64,000 bases of DNA, from positions 124,001 to 188,000 of the forward strand of contig OY970245.1 of NCBI GenBank assembly GCA_963715455.1, given 5' to 3'. Shown piece by piece: positions 39,951 to 47,168 of the stretch. Each line of letters opens with the position of its first letter. Within the stretch, counting starts at the first letter, position 1. Under the pieces are notes generated by a model. That model was not told where the DNA came from, searched no databases, and saw only the letters and a program-made list of their open reading frames with translations. The DNA is from VRUE01 sp963715455. GTDB taxonomy: Bacteria; Actinomycetota; Thermoleophilia; Solirubrobacterales; 70-9. A program made the position numbers and the translations under genes.

Positions 39951-41929
39951 CCGACCTTCACCTCCCGCGTCGCCTTGGTCAGGTTGCCGGCCCGGTCGCG
40001 CGCCTTGACCCGCAGGCTGTAGCGCCCGGCCCGCTCGAACGTGTGCCGTACTCGCACCGCTGAGCTCTTCCCCTTGCCCTTGCCCTTCCCGCCAGCGCTC
40101 GAGGAGCTTGCCCCGGCATCGCCAAAGGAGACGTGAACCGAACCGCGCCGTAGACCGGAGCCCTCCGCTCGTGAGCCGTCCGAGACGACGACCGTCACCC
40201 GACGCCCCCGGCGCTTGATCCGCAGGCGCGGCCCGTTGCGATCGACGAGCAGGCGGCCCGTGCGACTGCCGGTCTCCTGCCCCGCCTCGTCGGTGGCGAA
40301 TATCTGGACCTTGTGACGCCCGTCCTCGATGTCGTCGCGCGAGAGCCGCGCGTGCAGGCGGCGCAGGTTCTCCACCACGGGCTCGTCGTCGACGCTGACC
40401 GAGTAGCGCACCCCACCGATCGCGTTCAGCGTGCTGTCCCAGGCAATGCGGATGCGGGGCTTACGCTGCCAGCCACTCGGCAACAGCACGAGGAAGGGGT
40501 CTGGAGGCGCGTCGACCACAGCGACGGCGATCTGGGAGTTGGCGTCAGAGCCCTGCTGCCAGGCGACGATCGCATCGCCTAGGCCCGAGCCGCCCATGGT
40601 CAACCGCCCGACGCCGCCGCCACGCGGCGCGCTGAGCGCGGTGGGCTCGGCCACGCCGTCGGCGCGCTGCTCCTGCACGCTGACCAATCCTGCGCCGCCG
40701 CGCTGCTCTCGCCAGGCGGCCACGGCTGCGCCGGTCTCCGCCAGGTCGACCAGTGGATCGCCGGCAACCGAGCTCGAACCGCCGTCAAGGCGCTCGACCG
40801 GCCGGACCGAGGCATCGTCGCCGGAACCCAGCAGTGTCACGGGCCCAGAGCCGAAGCCGGCGATGAAGAGGCCGCGCGGATCGACCGCGACGCTCGGCGG
40901 CCCGAGGTCGCCGCGCACCCCGCCATCGACCAGCTGCGCCTGGCCGAAGACGCCCGCTTTTTCGGAGAAGACGTCGGGGATCTCGTTGACGAGCAGGCGC
41001 GGCGCGTTCAGCTTGCCCGCCTGGCCAGGTTGCTGGCGGAAGGCGACGGCGGCCTGGCCGAAGCCGGAAACGTCGAGCGAGAAGGAATCGGCTGGGCCGC
41101 GCAGCGGCGCGCCTTCCCACGACGAGGGACTGACCTGGAGCGCGATCCCGACGCTCGAGCCGAACAGGCGCCGCGCCCAGACGCGGTCGACGAATTCGTC
41201 GTCGGGCTCCTGCCAGGCGACCACGCCCTGGCCCTGCACGTCGATGCCGACCTCGGGCGCGTTCGCCTCGCTGGGTGAGCGGACCGGGACCGAGACGCTG
41301 CGATCGATCGGCGTGCCCAGCACCGACCAGAGGCGGCCGCTGTAGCGGGCGACCCGCAGATCGGCGCCGACGTAGTCCGGAGGATTGGCCGGGCTGGTGT
41401 CGGTGATCACCCGGTAGACGAGGTAGGCCTGGCCGCCGCGATTCATCGCCAGGTCGGGATAGGTCCTGGTCGCTTCGCCGACGTTGAAGTCGATCGGCAC
41501 CGGCGGCTGGAAGCCCGACGCGCCGGGATCGAGCGTCGCCGAGAACATGCGATCGCTTTCGACGCCGAACTCCTGCACCCAGGTGACCACCAGCCGGCCA
41601 CCATCGCCAGCCCCGATCCGCGCCCAGCTCGAGGCGAAGGCCTGGCCGACATCGACCCGCAGCGGCGAGCCCCATTGGCCCTTGCGGAACTGAACGGCGA
41701 AGACGTGAGGGCGATCGTCAACCCGTTTCAGGTAGACGATTCCCCCGCTGCCGTCCTCCGACATCGCCGCATCGGCGACGTCGACCAGGTCGGCGCTCGG
41801 CCCGTCGATCGGCTGCACATCGGAGACCACCGCTCCCGCGCCTGACGGCGCCATCAAGCCCAGTCCGCAGGCAACAGTCGCGACGACCCTGAGCCGCGGG
41901 CGGAGATGCGGCAGGAACCGAGCGCACAT
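39947..41929 (-). CDS. Secreted repeat protein with C-terminal Ig-like domains
   Basis: 660 aa. Signal peptide (residues 1-33, ending SGAGA). The long middle part has propeller-like blades with an AAVAFRQQPG, GVVAWQEPDD, AIVAWQQGSD pattern. The C-terminal 170 residues look like Ig/Big-type domains with 'GRHKVQIFATDEAGQ' and 'GRYSLRVKARDRAGN', with a GKGKGKGK patch between. Likely cell-surface; function unknown. First gene of a two-gene unit with the TolB-like gene. Confidence 0.6.
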   Translation of the reverse strand: MCARFLPHLRPRLRVVATVACGLGLMAPSGAGAVVSDVQPIDGPSADLVDVADAAMSEDGSGGIVYLKRVDDRPHVFAVQFRKGQWGSPLRVDVGQAFASSWARIGAGDGGRLVVTWVQEFGVESDRMFSATLDPGASGFQPPVPIDFNVGEATRTYPDLAMNRGGQAYLVYRVITDTSPANPPDYVGADLRVARYSGRLWSVLGTPIDRSVSVPVRSPSEANAPEVGIDVQGQGVVAWQEPDDEFVDRVWARRLFGSSVGIALQVSPSSWEGAPLRGPADSFSLDVSGFGQAAVAFRQQPGQAGKLNAPRLLVNEIPDVFSEKAGVFGQAQLVDGGVRGDLGPPSVAVDPRGLFIAGFGSGPVTLLGSGDDASVRPVERLDGGSSSVAGDPLVDLAETGAAVAAWREQRGGAGLVSVQEQRADGVAEPTALSAPRGGGVGRLTMGGSGLGDAIVAWQQGSDANSQIAVAVVDAPPDPFLVLLPSGWQRKPRIRIAWDSTLNAIGGVRYSVSVDDEPVVENLRRLHARLSRDDIEDGRHKVQIFATDEAGQETGSRTGRLLVDRNGPRLRIKRRGRRVTVVVSDGSRAEGSGLRRGSVHVSFGDAGASSSSAGGKGKGKGKSSAVRVRHTFERAGRYSLRVKARDRAGNLTKATREVKVG

Positions 41930-41987
41930 GGGCTCAGACGTTGCCGCCAGCCCGTGTCAGAGATGTAACTAGGGTGCTACCAAGTGG

Positions 41988-42821
41988 TTAAACGCTCGCC
42001 AGCGGGACGCCGATGATCTCCAGGCGCCGCGTCAGGCCACCGATCGCGAAGTCGCGGATCTCCCCCGCGCTTGCACCGAGCGCGTCCCAGTCGGTGCCCT
42101 CGCGGTCCGGCGGGGTGAGTGACTCGGCGACGGCCGGCAGCAGCTCGCGCAGTGTCTCGCGCACGGCCTCGCCAAGCGACGCGTCGGCCGCGACGGCTTC
42201 GCGCAGGTACCAGGTGCCGTAGCCGATGTGGCGCTGCTCGTCGTGGTGGATCCTCGAGTAGCCCTCGACAAATCCCGGTAGCAATCCCTCACGCTCCAGG
42301 TAACCGGTGACGAAGTTGAACGAGGTCAGCCCCAAGGTGCCCTCGAGGATCTGGTGGTAGAGGGTGACGAAACGCACCTTGGCCGCCGGGTCCTGGGGAT
42401 TTGCGACGAGCTGCTCGTGGGCCGCCACCAGCGCCTCGTCGAAGATCAGACGGAAGGCAGGAGAGATCTGCTCTCTCGCCCGCTCGACGTGCGCAGCAAT
42501 CGCAGCGGAGTCGGCGACGACCTCATCCTGGAAGCGCGCGTAGAACTGCATGTGGCGTGCCTCGTCGACCTGCTGGGTGGCGAGGAACGTCGCCTCCTCC
42601 TCTGTCCCGTATGCGCCGACCAAGCCGGAGAACTTGGTCGTGATCCGCTCCTCGGCGACCATCAGCGACGACAGCACCCAGAAGATCAGCCCGCGGTCCT
42701 CCTCGCCGAGCTCGCGCCACTGGCCTTGATCGGCGCTGAGATCGATCGCGAAGGGACTCCACTGCTCGTCCTCCCAGTGGCGGTAGAGCGTCTGGGGATC
42801 GAAGAGATGGACCTCCGTCAT
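41988..42821 (-). CDS. R2-type ferritin-like di-iron protein (RNR small-subunit family) in ars locus
   Basis: 277 aa. Carboxylate ligands of the ribonucleotide-reductase R2 fold are all present: Glu57/58 (VAEERITT), Glu87 and His90 (DEARH), Glu160 (ILEGTL), Glu195 and His198 (DEQRHIG). Tyr94, four residues after His90, matches the radical tyrosine of class I R2. The first ligand appears to be Glu, not Asp. The protein lacks the long C-terminal tail used to dock NrdA, and no nrdA is near. ATG 42821 overlaps the stop of a 46-aa Cys-rich ORF (ATGA), itself overlapping arsR. An oxidase acting on arsenicals or thiols is a hypothesis; an orphan RNR subunit is the alternative. Confidence 0.82.
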   Translation of the reverse strand: MTEVHLFDPQTLYRHWEDEQWSPFAIDLSADQGQWRELGEEDRGLIFWVLSSLMVAEERITTKFSGLVGAYGTEEEATFLATQQVDEARHMQFYARFQDEVVADSAAIAAHVERAREQISPAFRLIFDEALVAAHEQLVANPQDPAAKVRFVTLYHQILEGTLGLTSFNFVTGYLEREGLLPGFVEGYSRIHHDEQRHIGYGTWYLREAVAADASLGEAVRETLRELLPAVAESLTPPDREGTDWDALGASAGEIRDFAIGGLTRRLEIIGVPLASV

Positions 42822-42958
42822 GCCGAGCAGCTGCAGCTCGCGGATTCGGGCGAACAGCACTCCGCCTTCTCAGAGGAGTCGCAGCAATCGGCCTGCAGCT
42901 GCGGAGCGCAGCAGGCCGAGATCGGCAAATCGTCGGTGGGCTCGGTCAAGTCAGCCAT
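42818..42958 (-). CDS. 46-aa cysteine-rich peptide, possible metallothionein/arsenic chaperone
   Basis: Found by reading the gap between arsR and the di-iron gene. Starts ATG 42958, 13 nt inside the 3' end of arsR, and stops with TGA overlapping the next ATG (ATGA). Sequence begins MADLTEPTDDLPISACC. It has eight cysteines in 46 residues as three CC pairs (16-17, 25-26, 34-35) and one CxC (42-44), no aromatics, and net negative charge. Vicinal CC pairs are typical As(III)-binding sites, as in ArsD. Binding or delivery of arsenite to a partner is inferred. Too short for routine gene finders; the coupled overlaps on both sides are the strongest support. Confidence 0.72.
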   Translation of the reverse strand: MADLTEPTDDLPISACCAPQLQADCCDSSEKAECCSPESASCSCSA

Positions 42959-43308
42959 GCGGAGAGCTCCTCCAGGGAATCGGGGATGACGTAGTAGTAG
43001 GCCCAGAGGCTCTGGCGCTCGGAAGCGACGATGCCGGCCTCGCGCAGGACCTTGAGGTGGTGGGAGACGGTCGGCTGCGAAAGGTCGAACAAGGGAACGA
43101 GCTCGCAGACGCAGACCTTGCCGGCGTGCTTGCGCAACACGTCGACCAGCTGTAGGCGGATCGGGTCGCCGAGCGCCTTGGCAATCGCCGCCATGCGCTG
43201 CGCCCCCTCGCGCTGCACGTCGGGGTAGACGACCGGCTCGCAGCAGGGCTCGCCGGCGGGGCGCTTCTGCTTGGGGGTCAGCTGCAGCTCGGTGGCCATA
43301 ATCTGCAT
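42946..43308 (-). CDS. arsR: ArsR-family arsenite-responsive repressor
   Basis: 120 aa. Winged helix RMAAIAKALGDPIRLQLVDVL, LSQPTVSHHLKVLREAGIV (recognition helix), then the beta wing RQSLWAYYYVI. Metal-sensing cysteines: CVCELV (Cys66, Cys68) in the alpha-3 region, plus an N-terminal CC (residues 22-23), consistent with a three-thiolate As(III) site. ATG 43308 (or 43299) abuts an inverted repeat that also covers the divergent arsC promoter, so it should repress both units. Its 3' end overlaps the Cys-rich ORF. Confidence 0.92.
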   Translation of the reverse strand: MQIMATELQLTPKQKRPAGEPCCEPVVYPDVQREGAQRMAAIAKALGDPIRLQLVDVLRKHAGKVCVCELVPLFDLSQPTVSHHLKVLREAGIVASERQSLWAYYYVIPDSLEELSAWLT

Positions 43309-43351
43309 CGAAATATATCTATTTGACGCATATCTGTCGATTGAATAGCTT
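43308..43351. promoter_or_regulatory. arsR/arsC divergent promoter and ArsR operator
   Basis: TCGAAATATAT (43308-43318) and ATATCTGTCGA (43330-43340) form an inverted repeat matching at 9 of 11 positions. The arsC core promoter is TTGACG (43323-43328), a 17-nt spacer and TAGCTT (43346-43351), with the GTG 8 nt later. The operator covers the -35, fitting repression. Confidence 0.65.
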
Positions 43352-43359
43352 GGCGGCTC

Positions 43360-43767
43360 GTGAGCGGCAAGGCCCCAGAGGTGCTGTTCGTCTGCGTCCA
43401 CAACGCCGGCCGCAGCCAGATGGCAGCGGGGTTGCTGGCCAAGCTGAGCGAAGGACGGGTCCGGGTCTACAGCGCCGGGTCTGCCCCGGCCGACGAGATC
43501 AACCCGGTGGCGGTCGAGGCGATGCGCGAGGTGGGCGTGGACCTGGCGACCGAGTTCCCCAAGCCGCTTCGCGACGACGCCGTCCAGGCCGCCGACGTGG
43601 TGATCACGATGGGCTGCGGCGACGCCTGCCCGGTCTATCCCGGCAAGCGCTACGAGGACTGGCAGCTCGACGATCCCGCCGGTCAGGATCTCGAGACGGT
43701 GCGCGGCATCCGCGACGAGATCCAGCGACGGGTCGAAGGCCTGATCAGCGAGCTGGACCGGCGCTGA
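43360..43767 (+). CDS. arsC: Arsenate reductase, low-MW phosphatase type
   Basis: 135 aa. P-loop VCVHNAGRSQ supplies the nucleophilic cysteine and anion loop (CX5R). The later ITMGCGDACP supplies the resolving cysteines, and KRYEDWQLDDPAGQ carries the general-acid Asp. The GCGD/CP form is like the actinobacterial mycothiol/mycoredoxin-linked ArsC1 of Corynebacterium rather than glutaredoxin-type ArsC. Reduces As(V) to As(III). GTG 43360 follows the promoter by 8 nt (leaderless). The stop overlaps the aquaporin start by 1 nt. Confidence 0.92.
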   Translation: MSGKAPEVLFVCVHNAGRSQMAAGLLAKLSEGRVRVYSAGSAPADEINPVAVEAMREVGVDLATEFPKPLRDDAVQAADVVITMGCGDACPVYPGKRYEDWQLDDPAGQDLETVRGIRDEIQRRVEGLISELDRR

Positions 43768-44426
43768 TGGCACCGAGCCTTGCCCGTCGGGCGGCCGCCG
43801 AGGGTCTCGCTGCCTTCGCTCTGGTCTTCGCCGGCTGTGGGGCGATCGTCTCCGACGCGGTCAACGGCGGCGTACTCGGCGCAGTTGGGATCTCGCTCGT
43901 CTTCGGCCTTGTGATCATGGCAATGGTCTACGCCACCGGCCATCTCTCCGGCGCCCACATCAATCCCGCAGTGACGCTGGCCTTCGTCGCCACCCGGCAC
44001 TTCCCGGCCAGGGATGCGCTCGCCTACGTCGCCGCCCAGCTGCTCGGCGCGGTGCTCGGCGCCCTCCTGCTGCTCACCGTCTGGCCCACCGCGCCCGCCA
44101 GCCTCGGCGCCACGATGCCAAGCGTCGGGGTTGGCAGCGCCCTCGTCTACGAGCTGACGATGACCGCGATCCTCATGTTCGTGATCATGGCCGTCGCCAC
44201 CGACACGCGAGCGGTCGGCGCCGCGGCGGCGATTGCGATCGGCGGTACGGTCGGTCTCGACGCGCTCTTCGGCGGCGCCATCAGCGGAGCGTCGATGAAC
44301 CCCGCGCGCTCCTTCGGCCCCGCCTTGGCCGCTGGCGAGTGGCTCGACTTCTGGATCTACGTAGTCGGCCCGATCGCCGGCGCGGCGCTCGGCGCTCTCG
44401 CCTACCAGCTGGTGCGCGACGACTAG
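43767..44426 (+). CDS. Aquaporin (AqpS-like, arsenite efflux channel)
   Basis: 219 aa, six TM helices plus the two half-helices with NPA boxes: GHLSGAHINPAVTLAF and SGASMNPARSFGP. ATG 43767 overlaps the arsC stop, so the two are one operon. Aquaglyceroporins conduct As(OH)3, and in Sinorhizobium AqpS replaces an arsenite pump in the ars operon. The same logic fits here because no arsB or acr3 is seen. The selectivity filter was not modelled. Ends 4 nt inside the convergent MerR gene. Confidence 0.9.
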   Translation: MAPSLARRAAAEGLAAFALVFAGCGAIVSDAVNGGVLGAVGISLVFGLVIMAMVYATGHLSGAHINPAVTLAFVATRHFPARDALAYVAAQLLGAVLGALLLLTVWPTAPASLGATMPSVGVGSALVYELTMTAILMFVIMAVATDTRAVGAAAAIAIGGTVGLDALFGGAISGASMNPARSFGPALAAGEWLDFWIYVVGPIAGAALGALAYQLVRDD

Positions 44427-45262
44427 GCGAAAGCTTGGGCGGCGCGGCGGCGGAGGTCGGCGTTGAGCATGCCGGTCACCTCGCTGGGGGAGTCACCCGC
44501 GGAGGGGACAGCGGCGCCGATCAAACCGCTGGCGCGGAAGCCGAAGAGCGGTGCAGTAAAACCGACCTCGCGCACCTTGCGGACCAGCTTGACGGCGCTC
44601 GGGGTGTCGGCGCCGGGGCCGCAGAGCACGATCGCGGTGGGATCGAGGGCGCGCAGGGCGCGCTCCAAGCGCTCGTCGCCGAGCTCGTTGGAGAGCATCA
44701 GCACGCGGAAGCCGGCCCGGCGCAGGGTGAGGTCGAGTGCCTGGGTGTGGACCGCCTCGGCGTCGGAGCCGCTGCTTGAGTCGAGCAGCAGGATGCCAGC
44801 CGGTCGCGAGGCGGCCGAGGCGAGGCGGCGGGCGCCATGCAGCCAGCCGGTCGCCCAGCGCGAGGCGAACTCGAGCTCAGCCTCTCGATCGGGGTCGGCG
44901 GCCAGCTGGTCGATCCCCGGCAGCACCAGCTCCTCGACCGTGCGCTCCAACGGCCGCAGCGCGAGGCTCTCCTCGACGGCACGATCGGCAGCGTCCTCGT
45001 CGAAGCTCTCCAGCGCAGCTAGCAGGCCACCATTGCTGGCGGGCGCCGCCTGGCGCTGGCGGGCAAGCTCGATCGCCGAGGAAATGTTGCCGGTCTGGGC
45101 AAGCGCGTCGCGTAGCGTCTGCAGCTCGACCAGCTCGTAATTGCGGTGGTTGCCCACCGTGCGCTTCGGCGTTGGGTAGCCGTAGCGGCGCTCCCAGCTG
45201 CGCAATGTGTTGGGGCTGACCCCAAGCACTTCGGCGGCGGCGTTGGTTCGGATTCCGGGCAT
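44423..45262 (-). CDS. MerR-type regulator with B12-binding-like domain
   Basis: 279 aa. N-terminal MerR winged helix: TNAAAEVLGVSPNTLRSWERRYGYPTPKR with NHRNYELVELQTL. A helical middle (about 85-165) and a Rossmann-like C-terminus (LLLDSSSGSDAEAVHTQALDLTLRRAGFRVLML) match the CarH/LitR layout. In CarH the cobalamin-binding motif is ExxHxxG-like; here it reads EAVHTQAL, with the Gly replaced, and the CarH upper-ligand His/Trp pattern is not obvious. Light- or B12-responsive regulation is therefore uncertain. ATG 45262. Confidence 0.75.
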   Translation of the reverse strand: MPGIRTNAAAEVLGVSPNTLRSWERRYGYPTPKRTVGNHRNYELVELQTLRDALAQTGNISSAIELARQRQAAPASNGGLLAALESFDEDAADRAVEESLALRPLERTVEELVLPGIDQLAADPDREAELEFASRWATGWLHGARRLASAASRPAGILLLDSSSGSDAEAVHTQALDLTLRRAGFRVLMLSNELGDERLERALRALDPTAIVLCGPGADTPSAVKLVRKVREVGFTAPLFGFRASGLIGAAVPSAGDSPSEVTGMLNADLRRRAAQAFA

Positions 45263-45366
45263 CTCAGATCAGTCTTTTCCTCTGCGCAGCGCTGTTCGAT
45301 GCGCTGGCGCATTCTCCCACCGGAATTCCAGGTTTACGCAAGTTATGGACAGATTTCCGGAATCTG

Positions 45367-46086
45367 TCAGCGATCTTGCAAGGTGCCAACGCCCACCGGC
45401 TGGCCCACGGCGCGGGCCCGCCACATCGCCTCGTCGGCCCTGCGCAGCAGCTCGTCGGCGTCGTTGCCGTGCTCGGGGCAGGCGACTACGCCGGCCGAGA
45501 TCGTGATCGAGAGGCCTCCCGCCGCTTCAAGCTCGTCGAGCATGTGCAGCAGCCGCTCGGCCATCTGCACTCCCTCGATCGTCGTCTGGTTCGGCGCCAG
45601 CACGCAGAGCGCATCCTCCTCGAGCAGAAAGGTCTCGTCGACGAGGCGGACGCTGTCGCGCAGGCCCGCGCCGACTACCGCCAGCACCGTTTCCCCCTCA
45701 TTGCCGCGCTCGTCCCCGCGGGCACCTGGTCCTTCGATGTCGAAGATGACCAAGCCGAAGGGATGGTCGTAGCGCTTATTGGTCTCGATCAGCTGATCGA
45801 GACGGCGGCGCATGTGGCCGGGCTGGAAGAGGCTGGCGTGCTCCTCGGCGGCGGGCGCGGCGGCGGCCATCGGCTCGCAGACCGCGGTCACCGCGGTGGC
45901 GGTCACCGAGCCGAACTCCTCGGCCAGCCTCTGCGCCGCCTCGGCAAAAGGCCCGTGGTCGTTGCCGTCGATCTCCTCGCGCAACTTCGCCAGCAGGCTG
46001 GCCTGCAAGGCGGAGACCTCGCGGGCTACCTGGCCAACCGCCGAGGCATTGCCTGTCCCGTCGCCGTTGGTGGTGCGCACCGCCAC
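45367..46086 (-). CDS. Degenerate GGDEF-domain protein
   Basis: 239 aa. Helical N-terminus (about 1-85), then a GGDEF fold: MRRRLDQLIETNKRYDHPFGLVIFDIEG, a catalytic-site segment reading LLEEDALCVL instead of GG[DE]EF, and ITISAGVVACPEHGNDADELLRRADEAMWRAR. The A-site signature is lost, so it is probably catalytically inactive and may bind nucleotide or act as a regulator. GTG 46086. Stands alone between the MerR gene and recR. Confidence 0.75.
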   Translation of the reverse strand: MAVRTTNGDGTGNASAVGQVAREVSALQASLLAKLREEIDGNDHGPFAEAAQRLAEEFGSVTATAVTAVCEPMAAAAPAAEEHASLFQPGHMRRRLDQLIETNKRYDHPFGLVIFDIEGPGARGDERGNEGETVLAVVGAGLRDSVRLVDETFLLEEDALCVLAPNQTTIEGVQMAERLLHMLDELEAAGGLSITISAGVVACPEHGNDADELLRRADEAMWRARAVGQPVGVGTLQDR

Positions 46087-46236
46087 GCCCAGACCTTGGC
46101 GAAAGCGACGGACGCCAGGACAGCAAAAGTTCGCTATTTGCGAACTGACAAACGTCTAGTAATTTCGTCCGTTCCCCGAGACTTGGGGTGTAACGCTTTT
46201 TCCGTGTAATAGACCGACAGGGCGTGGCACCATCGA

Positions 46237-46836
46237 TCAATCGAGGCTGCGGCGGCCGGCGAAGGCCTTGCCGAGAGTGACCTCGTCGGCATGCTCGAGG
46301 TCGGCCCCGACTGGCAGGCCGCTGGCCAGGCGGGTAACGGTGACCCGGCCGCGCAGCAGGTCGGCGATGTGCAAGGCGGTGGCCTCGCCGGTTGTCGTTG
46401 GGTTGGTGGCGAGCACCACCTCGCGCACCTCGCCAGCATCAACCCGGCGCAGCAGCTCGGCGATCTTCAGGTCCTCGGCGTCGACGCCGTCGATCGGCGA
46501 AAGGGCACCGCCGAGCACGTGGTAGAGGCCGCTGTACTCGTGGGTGCGCTCGATCGGGATCACGTCGGCAGGCTCCTCGACCACGCAGATCGTCGCCCGA
46601 TCGCGACTGGAGTCAGAGCAGATGCGGCAGCGCGGGCCCTCGGAGAGGTTGAAGCACTCCTCGCAGAGGCCGACCTTCTCCTTCACTTCGGTGATCGCCG
46701 CGGAGAGCGCCGCCGCCTCCTCGTCGGGGGCGCGGAGGATGTGAAAGGCGAGCCGCTGCGCGGTGCGCTGGCCAATGCCCGGCAGCCGCGAGAGCTCCGC
46801 GACCAGCCGGGCGAGCGGTGCGGGCCCCTCGCTCAC
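46237..46836 (-). CDS. recR: Recombination mediator protein RecR
   Basis: 199 aa, standard length. N-terminal helix-hairpin-helix (LARLVAELSRLPGIGQRTAQRLAF), four-cysteine zinc motif (CEECFNLSEGPRCRIC), Toprim domain (TICVVEEPADVIPIERT, GVDAEDLKIAELLRRV) and C-terminal Walker-like segment. Loads RecA with RecO/RecF at gaps. GTG 46836 overlaps the ybaB stop (4 nt). Classic dnaX-ybaB-recR order. Confidence 0.96.
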   Translation of the reverse strand: MSEGPAPLARLVAELSRLPGIGQRTAQRLAFHILRAPDEEAAALSAAITEVKEKVGLCEECFNLSEGPRCRICSDSSRDRATICVVEEPADVIPIERTHEYSGLYHVLGGALSPIDGVDAEDLKIAELLRRVDAGEVREVVLATNPTTTGEATALHIADLLRGRVTVTRLASGLPVGADLEHADEVTLGKAFAGRRSLD

Positions 46837-47168
46837 ATTCCCGGGAGACCGCCAAGGCCTCCCGTGATGCCACCCATCTTCTGGCTGGCCAGCTCCTGAG
46901 CAGCGCGCAGGCCCTCGTTGACCGCCGCCTGGACCAGCTCGGCGAGCATCTCGGCGTCCTCGGGGTCGATCGCCTCGGGGTCGATGACGATCTCGCGCAG
47001 GGTCAAGTCGCCGCCCATCTTCACCTTGACCATGCCGCCGCCGGCGCTGGCCTCGACCACCTCGTCCTTGAGCGCCTCCTGGGCCTGCAGCATCTCGTTC
47101 TGCATCTGCTGCGCCTGTTTCATCAGGGCGTTCACGTCGAAGCCCCCGGGCATCCCGCCTCTGGCCAC
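46833..47168 (-). CDS. YbaB/EbfC nucleoid-associated protein
   Basis: 111 aa. Met/Gly/Gln-rich N-terminal helix (MKQAQQMQNEMLQAQEAL), beta core (VVEASAGGGMVKVKMGGDLTLREIVIDPE) and C-terminal helix with Gly-rich tail, the usual YbaB/EbfC layout. Dimeric DNA-binding protein linked to replication-recombination. GTG 47168 directly follows the dnaX stop; overlaps recR by 4 nt. Confidence 0.95.
   Translation of the reverse strand: MARGGMPGGFDVNALMKQAQQMQNEMLQAQEALKDEVVEASAGGGMVKVKMGGDLTLREIVIDPEAIDPEDAEMLAELVQAAVNEGLRAAQELASQKMGGITGGLGGLPGM

Noticed and set aside
41988..42821. Firm assignment of the di-iron protein as ribonucleotide reductase NrdB
   Set aside because: R2 ligands and Tyr are present, but there is no nrdA, no typical docking tail, and tight coupling to ars genes; left as family-level call.
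42822..42860. Upstream GTG (42860) as start of the R2-type protein
   Set aside because: ATG 42821 is coupled by ATGA to the Cys-rich ORF, and the extra 13 residues are simply that ORF in another frame.
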